From the NCBI RefSeq assembly GCF_009796805.1, contig NZ_CP047029.1, positions 3,610,001-3,674,000 of the forward strand: a stretch of DNA of 64,000 nucleotides, read 5' to 3'. Shown here piece by piece: positions 17,268-25,749 of the stretch (position 1 is the stretch's first letter; the number at the start of each line of letters is the position of its first letter). Position numbers and translations under genes: made by a program. The notes below the pieces were generated by a model that made no database searches, had not been told where the DNA came from, and was given only the letters and a program-made list of their open reading frames with translations. This DNA is from Algibacter sp. L1A34. Its GTDB lineage: Bacteria; Bacteroidota; Bacteroidia; Flavobacteriales; Flavobacteriaceae.

Positions 17268-18701
17268 TTAAAATTGAAAGTATATAAACTCTTGCTTTTC
17301 AGCGCCAAACCAAAATATAAGTATAATTAAAAAAAGATATATACTCCATCTATACAATTTTTTAATTTTTAAAGTATTTAATTCTAAGCCATGTTTTTTG
17401 TGTCGCTGTAACCATTCTATAACAATTAGCAGTATAATAAAGATGATAGGTCTTGTATCAATATTTGGGAAAGAAAATATTGATTTAGAAAACATGCCAA
17501 AGATATATGTTATAGCTTGGTTTAGAGAGTCTGCTCTAAAAAAGACCCAGGCTATAACTGTTAAAGAAAAGGTTAGCAAGATTTGAAAGGCCTCTTTAAA
17601 AGAAATAAAAAGAGAACCTTCTGCTACCACATTTAAATTATTTCTATTTTTATTTCTTAGTAATAAGGGTAATATGTATAAGGCATTAAGTAATCCCCAA
17701 ACTAAAAAAGTCCAATTGGCGCCATGCCAAAATCCGCTAACTAAAAAAATTATACATGTGTTTTTTAGTTTTATCCATGTTCCACCACGACTGCCACCTA
17801 AAGGTATGTATAGATAATCCCTAAACCAGGTTGATAATGATATGTGCCAACGTCTCCAAAATTCAGCAATATCTCTAGAAAAATAAGGGAAAGCAAAGTT
17901 TTGCATAAGGTTAAAACCTAATAAACGAGATGTACCAATGGCTATATCAGAATAACCTGAGAAGTCACCATATATTTGAAAAGCAAAAAAAATAGCAGCA
18001 ATCACTAATGCACTAGCGGAATAACCATGTTGATTATCAAATACTTGGTTTACAATAATAGCACAGTTGTCAGCAACAACAATTTTTTTGAATAGCCCCC
18101 ATAAAATTTGCCGTAAACCATCAGTAGCTTTCTTATAGTCAAAAGTTCGTTTTGTATAAAACTGAGGTAATAAATTTGTTGCTCGTTCTATAGGGCCCGC
18201 AACTAGTTGAGGAAAAAAGCTTACAAAGGCAAAAAAAGATATTATGTCGTTAGTTGGTTTTAATTGTTTACGATAAACGTCAATAGTATAACTCATTGTC
18301 TGAAAGGTATAAAAACTTATACCTACTGGTAAAATGATATTTAAGGTTAGATTGTCTATTTGAAAACCTAGGCCTGAACAAGCCTCAGAAAATTCTTGAG
18401 CGAAAAAATTATAATATTTAAAAACTCCCAAAAATCCTAGGTTAAAGAACATGCTAACCGATAGCCATCGTTTTTGAACTTTTTTCTCATTAGCTTGGTA
18501 TATCGCTAAGCCACAAAAATAATCGATAAATGAGCTAAATATGATTAATGATAGAAATCTCCAATCCCATAGGCCATAAAAATAATAGCTCACAATCAAC
18601 AATAAAAAGTTTTGCCATTTTAATTTATGATTAAAAACAAACCAATATAGTAAAAACACTATTGGCAAGAAAATTAGATATTCGAAAGAATTAAATAACA
18701 T
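17268..18701 (-). CDS. MBOAT-family O-acyltransferase (AlgI/DltB-like)
   Basis: The 477-residue polytopic protein starts MLFNSFEYLIFLPIVFLLYW, the usual start of AlgI/PatA-like MBOATs. It contains SFYTFQTMSYTIDVYRKQ, FPQLVAGPIERA, QIYGDFSGYSDIAIG and FWRRWHISLSTWFRDYLYIP. The catalytic histidine lies in GFWHGANWTFLVWG. MBOATs take acyl groups from a cytoplasmic donor across the inner membrane to be placed on exopolysaccharide. SGNH-like proteins flank it on both sides (16343 and 18703), an arrangement like the alginate AlgI/AlgJ/AlgX acetylation group. All expected signatures are present. Confidence 0.9.
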   Translation of the reverse strand: MLFNSFEYLIFLPIVFLLYWFVFNHKLKWQNFLLLIVSYYFYGLWDWRFLSLIIFSSFIDYFCGLAIYQANEKKVQKRWLSVSMFFNLGFLGVFKYYNFFAQEFSEACSGLGFQIDNLTLNIILPVGISFYTFQTMSYTIDVYRKQLKPTNDIISFFAFVSFFPQLVAGPIERATNLLPQFYTKRTFDYKKATDGLRQILWGLFKKIVVADNCAIIVNQVFDNQHGYSASALVIAAIFFAFQIYGDFSGYSDIAIGTSRLLGFNLMQNFAFPYFSRDIAEFWRRWHISLSTWFRDYLYIPLGGSRGGTWIKLKNTCIIFLVSGFWHGANWTFLVWGLLNALYILPLLLRNKNRNNLNVVAEGSLFISFKEAFQILLTFSLTVIAWVFFRADSLNQAITYIFGMFSKSIFSFPNIDTRPIIFIILLIVIEWLQRHKKHGLELNTLKIKKLYRWSIYLFLIILIFWFGAEKQEFIYFQF

Positions 18702-18702
18702 A

Positions 18703-19662
18703 TTATTTTTGTTTATTTAAAATTTTATTTAAATCAGCACATAGAATTATAGAAAATAATTCTGCTCCTTTTTTATTTAAATGTTGGGAATTGTAAAAAT
18801 TGATTTTGTCCGTAGTTAATGCGTTTGAAGAATAATCGAAAAAAGGGATATCGTATTTTTTTGAAAATTTTTTATAGGTATCGATTAATTCGGTTCTGTT
18901 ATTTACATATTTTTGAGATTCTATGTATGTCGGAGAAAAAACGATAACTAAAAAAGTGCCTTTTTGTTTTTCTTCTCGTAAATAATTATCAAATAATTTC
19001 AAAGATTCTTTATTGATTTTATATTTACGGCCATTTGGATATGATTTTTTAAAAACATCAAAAGAAGTATCCCATACTTTATCATAGGCTTCATAGCCTT
19101 TATATTTATATTTGTCTTTAAATAAATTGCCGAATTCTATTAGGGAAACAAAACTATCGGCTAACAAATGTGAATTAGTCTTATATCGCAAAAGAGGAAG
19201 ATTGTAATCAAAAAAATCAAGCCCATCATATTTTAATGTTGCATTCTTAATGATTGTATCAGAAAGGTATGGAATAAACTGTTCTTTTTGGAACAAATCA
19301 TCTCTCATTTTTAATGTATTGATACCTACTACTTGTATAATAATATTTGGGTGTGAATTATGTTTTAAATAAAGATCGTATTTTGCTTTTTGCATAAAAA
19401 AATCATAACCATCAATACCTAAATTGTAAGAGTTACAATTCAATAAACTATCGACTACTTTCGGGGAAATGTGGTGCCATGCTTTACTATTGCCATTTAT
19501 AATTATATCTGCGTCTATTTTACCATCATAAATTCTATTCCAATCGACGAAAGTAAAGGACTCACTTTTCTTAAGTCCTTTTGTTATAAAATAGTCAGAG
19601 GACACGCAAATTAGTAAAATTAGAAAAAGAAATAGAATTATATTAATTAGGAATTTTTTCAT
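18703..19662 (-). CDS. Membrane-anchored SGNH-like protein paired with the MBOAT
   Basis: The 319-residue protein has an N-terminal membrane helix (FLINIILFLFLILLICVS) and a periplasmic SGNH-like domain. DIIINGNSKAWHHISP is the nucleophile block. IIIQVVGINTL is the central block. FYNSQHLNKKGAELF is the last block. In that last block an Asn stands where family members usually have the catalytic Asp before His, so the enzyme may be weakened or use another acid. It ends one base before the MBOAT start, so the two are coupled. Confidence 0.65.
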   Translation of the reverse strand: MKKFLINIILFLFLILLICVSSDYFITKGLKKSESFTFVDWNRIYDGKIDADIIINGNSKAWHHISPKVVDSLLNCNSYNLGIDGYDFFMQKAKYDLYLKHNSHPNIIIQVVGINTLKMRDDLFQKEQFIPYLSDTIIKNATLKYDGLDFFDYNLPLLRYKTNSHLLADSFVSLIEFGNLFKDKYKYKGYEAYDKVWDTSFDVFKKSYPNGRKYKINKESLKLFDNYLREEKQKGTFLVIVFSPTYIESQKYVNNRTELIDTYKKFSKKYDIPFFDYSSNALTTDKINFYNSQHLNKKGAELFSIILCADLNKILNKQK

Positions 19663-19674
19663 TGAAAACTAGAA

Positions 19675-20880
19675 TTAATTTTTTAAATAATTATTAGCAG
19701 TTATTTCTATGTCAAATTTTTTCAATAATTGTTCTTTATTTAAATTTAAAATTATTTTGAAATCAGGATCTTCTAGAATTTTTAAAAGTGCATCAGAAAA
19801 ATATAATTCCTCTTTACTAATTTTATTAGAAGAAGGAAATCCTAGAGCTCCCTTATATAAGTTTGGAGTAATGATACCTGATTCCGTTATAGTATTACCT
19901 TTATTCTGTATTTGATTTTTTACACTCATCAACTCCAAAATACCCTGAGTACAGTTCGAGCTAACAACTGGTGTACCTAATGCTATCGCCTCAACAATAA
20001 CATTAGGTGTTCCTTCATAATGCGAAGACAGAGCTAAAACAGTAGCTTGTTTTAAATATTTATACGGGTTCGATTTTCTTCCTAAAAAGTATATTTTATC
20101 ATCTATATTGTATGTTTTAATTAGATTTTTAATATAGTTCACGACTTGCTGATCTCCATCTCCGATAAAAACAAGATTTACTTCTTTATTTTTGTTTAAT
20201 ATATGATTAAATGCGTTTATTAAATGCCAAGGAGACTTTTGATTTGATAACCTGCCTATGAATATTATTGTTTGACGTTTAAAGATGTTTTTTTCCTTTT
20301 CGTTATCTAACGGCTCTTTTGATAAATTTTCAATACTGTATATATCATGCGGATTATAGATAACTTTTAAATTTTTTGGAAACTTGTAATTACAATTTAA
20401 TAATAAGTCCTTTTTTATAGCTGTGCTAATACAAACGACTTTGTTTAACTTTTTATAAATCGTTCTATAGGCGGTTTTTGTGATTTTTGTGAAAAAACTA
20501 GTACTATTAAGCTCCACACTTTTAAGAGCATGTATACTGCCTACTTTAAACTCTGAAGTATATGTTAAGGCTGAAAAAATATTAGCCATATCTCCAAAAG
20601 CAATGCTGTGCGTTATATCATTTTTTTTTATGATTTGGCGTAATTTAAGCGGTCCTGTTATATAAAAATAGAGTCTTTTAAAGGCCGATAATTCAGATAA
20701 ATCTTTATTGCTTAATGTGAATTCATCTTCATTAAAATTAATAATATCAGATTCAAGTGCGATAAATTTCAAAGCTTTTACTTGGTAGCCTTGATTTTTA
20801 TAATAATTATAAAAATGTAGAGCTAAGCGTTCCATACCACCTACACTACCATAAGGCATTATTAATAAAATACTTTTCAT
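19675..20880 (-). CDS. GT4-family glycosyltransferase
   Basis: The 401-residue GT-B enzyme starts MKSILLIMPYGSVGGMERLA, the acceptor-side glycine loop. It then has IIFIGRLSNQKSPWHLINAF and LALSSHYEGTPNVIVEAIALG, the last giving the E-x7-E donor-binding pair. It is a cytoplasmic retaining transferase building the lipid-linked repeat unit. Its start overlaps the end of the neighbouring GT4 gene by 4 bp, so the two are coupled. Linkage and donor are unknown. Confidence 0.87.
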   Translation of the reverse strand: MKSILLIMPYGSVGGMERLALHFYNYYKNQGYQVKALKFIALESDIINFNEDEFTLSNKDLSELSAFKRLYFYITGPLKLRQIIKKNDITHSIAFGDMANIFSALTYTSEFKVGSIHALKSVELNSTSFFTKITKTAYRTIYKKLNKVVCISTAIKKDLLLNCNYKFPKNLKVIYNPHDIYSIENLSKEPLDNEKEKNIFKRQTIIFIGRLSNQKSPWHLINAFNHILNKNKEVNLVFIGDGDQQVVNYIKNLIKTYNIDDKIYFLGRKSNPYKYLKQATVLALSSHYEGTPNVIVEAIALGTPVVSSNCTQGILELMSVKNQIQNKGNTITESGIITPNLYKGALGFPSSNKISKEELYFSDALLKILEDPDFKIILNLNKEQLLKKFDIEITANNYLKN

Positions 20881-21977
20881 GACTGTAAAGATTGAAAAAG
20901 GTTATTCCATTGTTTAAGTATAATATCAGAACTAAAGTTTAGCGCTTTATTTACCGCTTGATTTCCCATTGTTTTTCTTAAATTTTCATCGTTGATAAGT
21001 TTTGATATGCCTATTGAAAAATCTTTTACATTTCCGTTATCTATTAATACCCCATTTTTATTATGATCTATGATGTCTGAGGGGCCATAGGGACAATCAA
21101 AAGACACACATGGTACACCATGTAGCATAGCTTCTGTGAGCACCATCCCAAATCCTTCAAAACGTGATGATAGCACGAAAACAGATGCTTTTTGATATAC
21201 TCCGCTAATATTTTTTATTGGATTATAAAATTTAACAGAGGAGTTTATATTATAATCTGTTACTAATTTTTCTAGATTTAAAGCAGGATCTTTTTTTCCG
21301 TATATGTGCAGTTCCCAATCGGGATTGGATTTAATAACATCTTGCCAAGCTAATAATAATCTGTCATAGCCTTTTTGGTAACTTTGCCTACCAACTGCTA
21401 ATACAATTTTTTTATCTAGGGAGCTTTTAATTACATTTTCTTTGAAAGGCAAGGGGTTATTTATAACCATGGTATTTTTTAATGGCCATTCTTTTAAATT
21501 ACCATCTGTTAACACAATGAATTTATCGTATTGTTTACCACCCCAATACATGAGTTTGTAGGTTAATTTATTTTTAAACCAACTTAGCAGGTTGAAGCTA
21601 TCATTGGTGTTTTCAATTTCTTTTGATACATGGCGCTCATAAACCATAGGGCATGGCTTATTTAAAATAAAAGGTAAAAAAAACGCTTTTAAACCATCGT
21701 CACAAACACAAATAACATCTGGTTTTATTTGATTTACTTTTGTTTTTAGTTGCTTTGAGTATTGTTTTATATAGGTTAATGGGTTACCAGCAACCGGCAC
21801 ATCGTGATATGTTATGGCTGTTCCAAAATCGTAAAACAGATCTACTTTTCCTTGGTTTAGAGTTAATATGTGTACCTCGTAATTATATGATTCTGCCAAT
21901 AAGCGAGCCTTAATTGATAAGACGCGTTCTAAACCGGCAGCTCCACAAATTTGATTGGTTATATATAGAATTTTCAT
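20877..21977 (-). CDS. GT4-family glycosyltransferase
   Basis: The 366-residue GT-B enzyme starts MKILYITNQICGAAGLERVL. The donor domain has VLAVGRQSYQKGYDRLLLAW and VLSSRFEGFGMVLTEAMLHG, with the expected glutamates, followed by DCPYGPSDII, a pattern common in Bacteroidota capsule GT4 enzymes that use GalNAc- or GlcNAc-type donors. The exact donor is not readable. It follows the GT2 gene by 12 bp and overlaps the next GT4 gene by 4 bp. Confidence 0.87.
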   Translation of the reverse strand: MKILYITNQICGAAGLERVLSIKARLLAESYNYEVHILTLNQGKVDLFYDFGTAITYHDVPVAGNPLTYIKQYSKQLKTKVNQIKPDVICVCDDGLKAFFLPFILNKPCPMVYERHVSKEIENTNDSFNLLSWFKNKLTYKLMYWGGKQYDKFIVLTDGNLKEWPLKNTMVINNPLPFKENVIKSSLDKKIVLAVGRQSYQKGYDRLLLAWQDVIKSNPDWELHIYGKKDPALNLEKLVTDYNINSSVKFYNPIKNISGVYQKASVFVLSSRFEGFGMVLTEAMLHGVPCVSFDCPYGPSDIIDHNKNGVLIDNGNVKDFSIGISKLINDENLRKTMGNQAVNKALNFSSDIILKQWNNLFQSLQS

Positions 21978-21989
21978 TTTTAAAGACTT

Positions 21990-22898
21990 TTATTGCTTAA
22001 ATAAATACTTAGGTAATAATGCTCTTAAAATAAGTTTTATTAAAACTAAGTAATTATTTGTAAAAAGAATGGCTTGTAAAGTATTATAAATAGATTTAAA
22101 TCTGTCGTTCAAATTACCTTGAGTTCTAGTGAAAATTTTGGCATATAAGTACTCGAATTTAATATTTTTCCATTCGTTTTTTGTGAATAGATTTTTTTTG
22201 TTTTTTACAAATTCATGTATTTTATTAAGTGAAAGAATTACTTTATTGGCAGATGCCGACGAAATTCTATATTCCTTATGTTCTACTAACGTTAGTAGTT
22301 GTTTGTCTAAAACACCTATTTTATAACCTTTGTCTAAAAATTTTAAATGAAAATATTTGTCTTGGAATCTTGGTATGTCTGAGAAGCCTTTCAATTTAAT
22401 GAAAACCTCTTTTTTAATTAAAAGCATAGAAGTAAACAGATTACCATCTTTGATAGTTTCTTTTAAAGTTTCACCTCGAGCTATATTCTCTCTAGATACT
22501 ATTTGTTGATTATTTTCGTCTATTCTGAACATAGAACACATACAAGCATCAAGTGATATATTTTGATTTAAAAAAATAATTTGTTCTTCTAGTTTTGTTG
22601 GTTCATAAAAATCATCATCATCTAAGAATGCAATGTAATCCCCTTTTGCAGCAAAAGCTCCGGTATTTCTTGCTACACAGCCCCCTTGATTTGAATTATG
22701 AGAGATATAAATAATTTTATTTTCAGCTATATAGGGCTCTAGTATCTTTCTCGTTTCTATTTTATAATCATCGTTATGATTATCGTCTACCACTATAATT
22801 TCAATAGGCGTATAGGTTTGATTTAATACACTATTAATAGCAAGAGGTAATCTAACACTACGTTTATATGTTGGTATAATAACAGATATAATATTCAT
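21990..22898 (-). CDS. GT2-family glycosyltransferase
   Basis: The 302-residue GT-A enzyme has VIIPTYKRSVRLPLAINSVL, then IEIIVVDDNHND, then VARNTGAFAAKGDYIAFLDD. The run of aspartates in FLDDDDFYEP gives the metal-binding DXD. It is an inverting transferase of the polysaccharide assembly line. It lies 15 bp after the flippase gene and 12 bp before the next GT4 gene. The acceptor specificity is unknown. Confidence 0.87.
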   Translation of the reverse strand: MNIISVIIPTYKRSVRLPLAINSVLNQTYTPIEIIVVDDNHNDDYKIETRKILEPYIAENKIIYISHNSNQGGCVARNTGAFAAKGDYIAFLDDDDFYEPTKLEEQIIFLNQNISLDACMCSMFRIDENNQQIVSRENIARGETLKETIKDGNLFTSMLLIKKEVFIKLKGFSDIPRFQDKYFHLKFLDKGYKIGVLDKQLLTLVEHKEYRISSASANKVILSLNKIHEFVKNKKNLFTKNEWKNIKFEYLYAKIFTRTQGNLNDRFKSIYNTLQAILFTNNYLVLIKLILRALLPKYLFKQ

Positions 22899-22913
22899 CT
22901 TAATAATTTTAAA

Positions 22914-24428
22914 CTACAAAAGTTGTTTTTTAAACAATTTGTTAATTGGTTTCGTTATTAACTCTTTTTCATAATTTATCATTCCGAATCTATACATGAG
23001 TAGAACATATATTACAGAATAGATGGCCGCTTTTATAAAAAAATTAATCCAACCGTTCCCAGGGATCATATTAATTAGGTATCCTATAAGTAGTATAATA
23101 GCAAACACTGGTATTGTTTTTTGAGCTAATTCTTTAAAAAAGCGTAAAATATTAATATTTATTACTTTATGATAGTATATATTTAGAATATTTTGACCTA
23201 TTATCCACCCAATAGTAGACCCTGCAATCATACCAATCCCTCCATATTCTTTCGCTATATATGCTCCTAGTAATGTTCCTAATCCAATACAAATTAGATA
23301 TAAAATAACTTTAAATGACATTTTATTTTTTGCTTCCAATATGGATTGACCAAAAGCTTGTACTAGAGGAGGGGTATACGCTATCATAATAATTAGAGCA
23401 ATAATCCATGAATCATAATAAGTTTCACCTACCCATAATAATACAAATTGTTGTCCATATATTGTAAATGCACCTAGAATATATAATAGAACAATAAAGG
23501 AGATTCTTCCTATTTTGATCATCATATCAGTGAGTTCTTCACCCGTAGCCTTCCCAACGGCCATTTGGGTTGCTCTAGGTAAAAACACACCGGAAATAGC
23601 ACTAGAAAAAGCACCATAATAAGTGCCTAACATGATTCCAACACCAAAAACAGCTACAACTGTTGTATTTGCTATTATACCTAATACCATTTGCCCCGCT
23701 TTCCATTGAAACTGGGACACTAATGCAGCGATAAAAATCCAAAGCGAATAACCAAATATTTCTTTAATCAAATTTTTGTCTAAATAGTGTAATTTAAATT
23801 TTACTTTAAGTTTTTTGAATACATAAAAGGCATTAATACCAATAATTATGATATTAAATAAAGTATCTATGATTACCATAGAAATTGCTTTTCCTCCAAT
23901 TGATAAAATTGCGACTATCATGATCGTCCTTAAGATATACCTAATAATATTTACTATTTTAGGAAAAACAAACTCTTCTAATCCAAAACAAATCCCATTA
24001 AAAGAACCTCCAGGTAATGAAATAGCTAAATTGAAAATTAAAATTGCAAACATTATTTTTGCTTTAATAATTTCTTCGGGTGTTAAAGATTTTGAAAAAA
24101 TATTTTCAATGTTTATATAACATATCACTCCAACTATAATAACTAATATTGCTATTAATATATAAATTAGCATTGTAGTTGCTAAGAAATTTTGTTCACC
24201 TTTATTGTCTTTTGTAGCTCTGTACTTTGAAACAAACCGGACAATAGTATTATTTAGACCTAGGTCTAGTACAGAAATATAACCGACTAAAGAACCTATA
24301 AGAGTATATAGCCCAAATTCGCTATTACCTAGCTTTAAAATAATAAAGGGGGTTAGTAAAAGACCAATTACATTTGTTAAAAAAATGTTGATGTAATTGA
24401 GTAAAGCTCCTTTTTTTATTTGACTCAA
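22914..24428 (-). CDS. Wzx-type oligosaccharide flippase
   Basis: The 504-residue protein has about 12-14 membrane segments and the MATE/PST-like start SQIKKGALLNYINIFLTNVI, then LGNSEFGLYTLIGSLVGYIS and the loop LDLGLNNTIVRFVSKYRA. It moves the undecaprenyl-linked repeat unit to the periplasmic face for polymerisation by the Wzy-like protein at 15243. The start is a TTG at 24428; no in-frame ATG fits the family N-terminus. It is the first gene of a run of co-directed genes, after the remnant at 24585-24710. Confidence 0.85.
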   Translation of the reverse strand: MSQIKKGALLNYINIFLTNVIGLLLTPFIILKLGNSEFGLYTLIGSLVGYISVLDLGLNNTIVRFVSKYRATKDNKGEQNFLATTMLIYILIAILVIIVGVICYINIENIFSKSLTPEEIIKAKIMFAILIFNLAISLPGGSFNGICFGLEEFVFPKIVNIIRYILRTIMIVAILSIGGKAISMVIIDTLFNIIIIGINAFYVFKKLKVKFKLHYLDKNLIKEIFGYSLWIFIAALVSQFQWKAGQMVLGIIANTTVVAVFGVGIMLGTYYGAFSSAISGVFLPRATQMAVGKATGEELTDMMIKIGRISFIVLLYILGAFTIYGQQFVLLWVGETYYDSWIIALIIMIAYTPPLVQAFGQSILEAKNKMSFKVILYLICIGLGTLLGAYIAKEYGGIGMIAGSTIGWIIGQNILNIYYHKVININILRFFKELAQKTIPVFAIILLIGYLINMIPGNGWINFFIKAAIYSVIYVLLMYRFGMINYEKELITKPINKLFKKQLL

Positions 24429-24584
24429 AATAATGTTTTTTAAAGTTAAAAAATACCAAATGTTAACTACTATGAAAAATTACAACGGCCAATGTAACAA
24501 GGCCTCTTAGTTTGCTTAACTCGCCAATTTTATTAAAATGTAGATTAGTGCTATTCATCTAATTCAGATATGTAAATATAATTA

Positions 24585-24710
24585 TTAGAATCTTCCGTTA
24601 ACTTTGTCTTTCAAAACCCCTTTAAAATCGTATAAAATTCCATTGGGTTTTAAGAAGCTATTCCAATCTTTGTCCATGTATAGTCCCTTTTTTTTAATTG
24701 ACTCAAAATG
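24585..24710 (-). pseudogene. C-terminal remnant of a nucleotide-sugar dehydrogenase
   Basis: On the - strand this stretch reads HFESIKKKGLYMDKDW followed by NSFLKPNGILYDFKGVLK and DKVNGRF before a TAA. It closely parallels the end of the intact dehydrogenase at 25750-27030 (KKWNHLLKPNGVLYDVKG then ILKEKVSGRL). Only about 41 codons remain, with no start and no catalytic domain, directly behind the stop of the epimerase gene. It is best explained as the 3' scar of a second dehydrogenase gene lost when this part of the locus was rearranged. Confidence 0.75.
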
Positions 24711-24717
24711 TTTTATT

Positions 24718-25728
24718 TTATTTGTAAAAAGATTTATACCAATCTATAAATCCCTTAACTCCTGTTTTAATAGAGGTGTTAGGTTTGTAGTCATAATCTT
24801 TTATTAAGTCGTCTACATTTGCCCAAGTTCGCTCAACATCCCCTGGCTGCATGGGTAGCAGATCTTTTTGAGCTACTGTATTTAAATTAAACTCAATTTC
24901 TTTAATGAAGTCTAATAATTTCACGGAGTTGTTATTTCCTATATTGTATATTTTATAAAGTCTGTTTTTTACTGGTTTTTCAATAATTTTAATCACGCCA
25001 TTAACAATGTCATCAATATATGTAAAATCTCTTTCCATATTACCATTATTAAATACTTTAATAGGTTGGTTATTAACTATTGCATTGGTAAACAGAGACA
25101 TGGCCATATCTGGCCGACCCCATGGCCCATAAACGGTAAAAAACCTTATCCCTGTAGTAGGGAAATTAAATAAATGACTATACGTATGTGCCATAAGTTC
25201 ATTCGATTTTTTTGAAGCAGCATAAAGACTTATAGGTGAATCAACCTTATCTTGTGTTTCAAATGGTACTTTTTCATTTAACCCATATACGCTAGAGCTA
25301 CTAGCATAAACTAAGTGTTTAATACTATTATTTCTGCAACATTCTAATAGATTAATAAAGCCTACAATATTACTGTTTATGTAAACCATTGGATTCTCTA
25401 TGCTGTATCGCACACCAGCTTGTGCTGCCAAATTACAAACAATATCAAATTTTTCTGAATCAAAAATTTTTGGTAATTCAATTTGATCTTCTAAATTAAC
25501 TCTAATAAATTTGAAATTATAAGCATTATTATTACTTAAAACTGGTTTGTTGAAAACTCCAGCGGGTTCTCTAGAGATACCGAGTTCTTTTAATCTCGCA
25601 TATTTTAAATTAACATCATAATAATCATTAACATTGTCTATTCCTACTACTTGGTGCCCAGCTTCAACTAATTTTTTAGACACGTGATATCCAATAAATC
25701 CTGCTGTTCCTGTTACTAAAATTTTCAT
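24718..25728 (-). CDS. UDP-glucuronate 4-epimerase-like NAD-dependent epimerase (CapI-like)
   Basis: The 336-residue extended SDR has the NAD-binding TGTAGFIGYH (7-16) and the family insert IDNVNDYYDVNLKYARL. LAAQAGVRYSIENP and the catalytic YAASKKSNE follow. GPWGRPDMAMSLFTNAI is characteristic of the CapI/GAE/LspL group. That group interconverts UDP-GlcA and UDP-GalA. It is followed by a dehydrogenase scar and preceded by tviB after 21 bp. No UDP-glucose 6-dehydrogenase is present here, so UDP-GlcA would have to come from elsewhere, or the epimerase may act on another uronic acid. Confidence 0.8.
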   Translation of the reverse strand: MKILVTGTAGFIGYHVSKKLVEAGHQVVGIDNVNDYYDVNLKYARLKELGISREPAGVFNKPVLSNNNAYNFKFIRVNLEDQIELPKIFDSEKFDIVCNLAAQAGVRYSIENPMVYINSNIVGFINLLECCRNNSIKHLVYASSSSVYGLNEKVPFETQDKVDSPISLYAASKKSNELMAHTYSHLFNFPTTGIRFFTVYGPWGRPDMAMSLFTNAIVNNQPIKVFNNGNMERDFTYIDDIVNGVIKIIEKPVKNRLYKIYNIGNNNSVKLLDFIKEIEFNLNTVAQKDLLPMQPGDVERTWANVDDLIKDYDYKPNTSIKTGVKGFIDWYKSFYK

Positions 25729-25749
25729 ATTAAATATTGTTTAGATAAC

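Noticed and set aside
17255-17308. 18-codon N-terminal extension of the SGNH-like protein
   Set aside because: It encodes low-complexity FNFNFN from a short DNA repeat, overlaps the MBOAT end, and the ATG at 17254 gives a proper membrane anchor.
24604-24807. + strand frame of 67 codons
   Set aside because: It is the shadow of the dehydrogenase scar and the epimerase end on the - strand.
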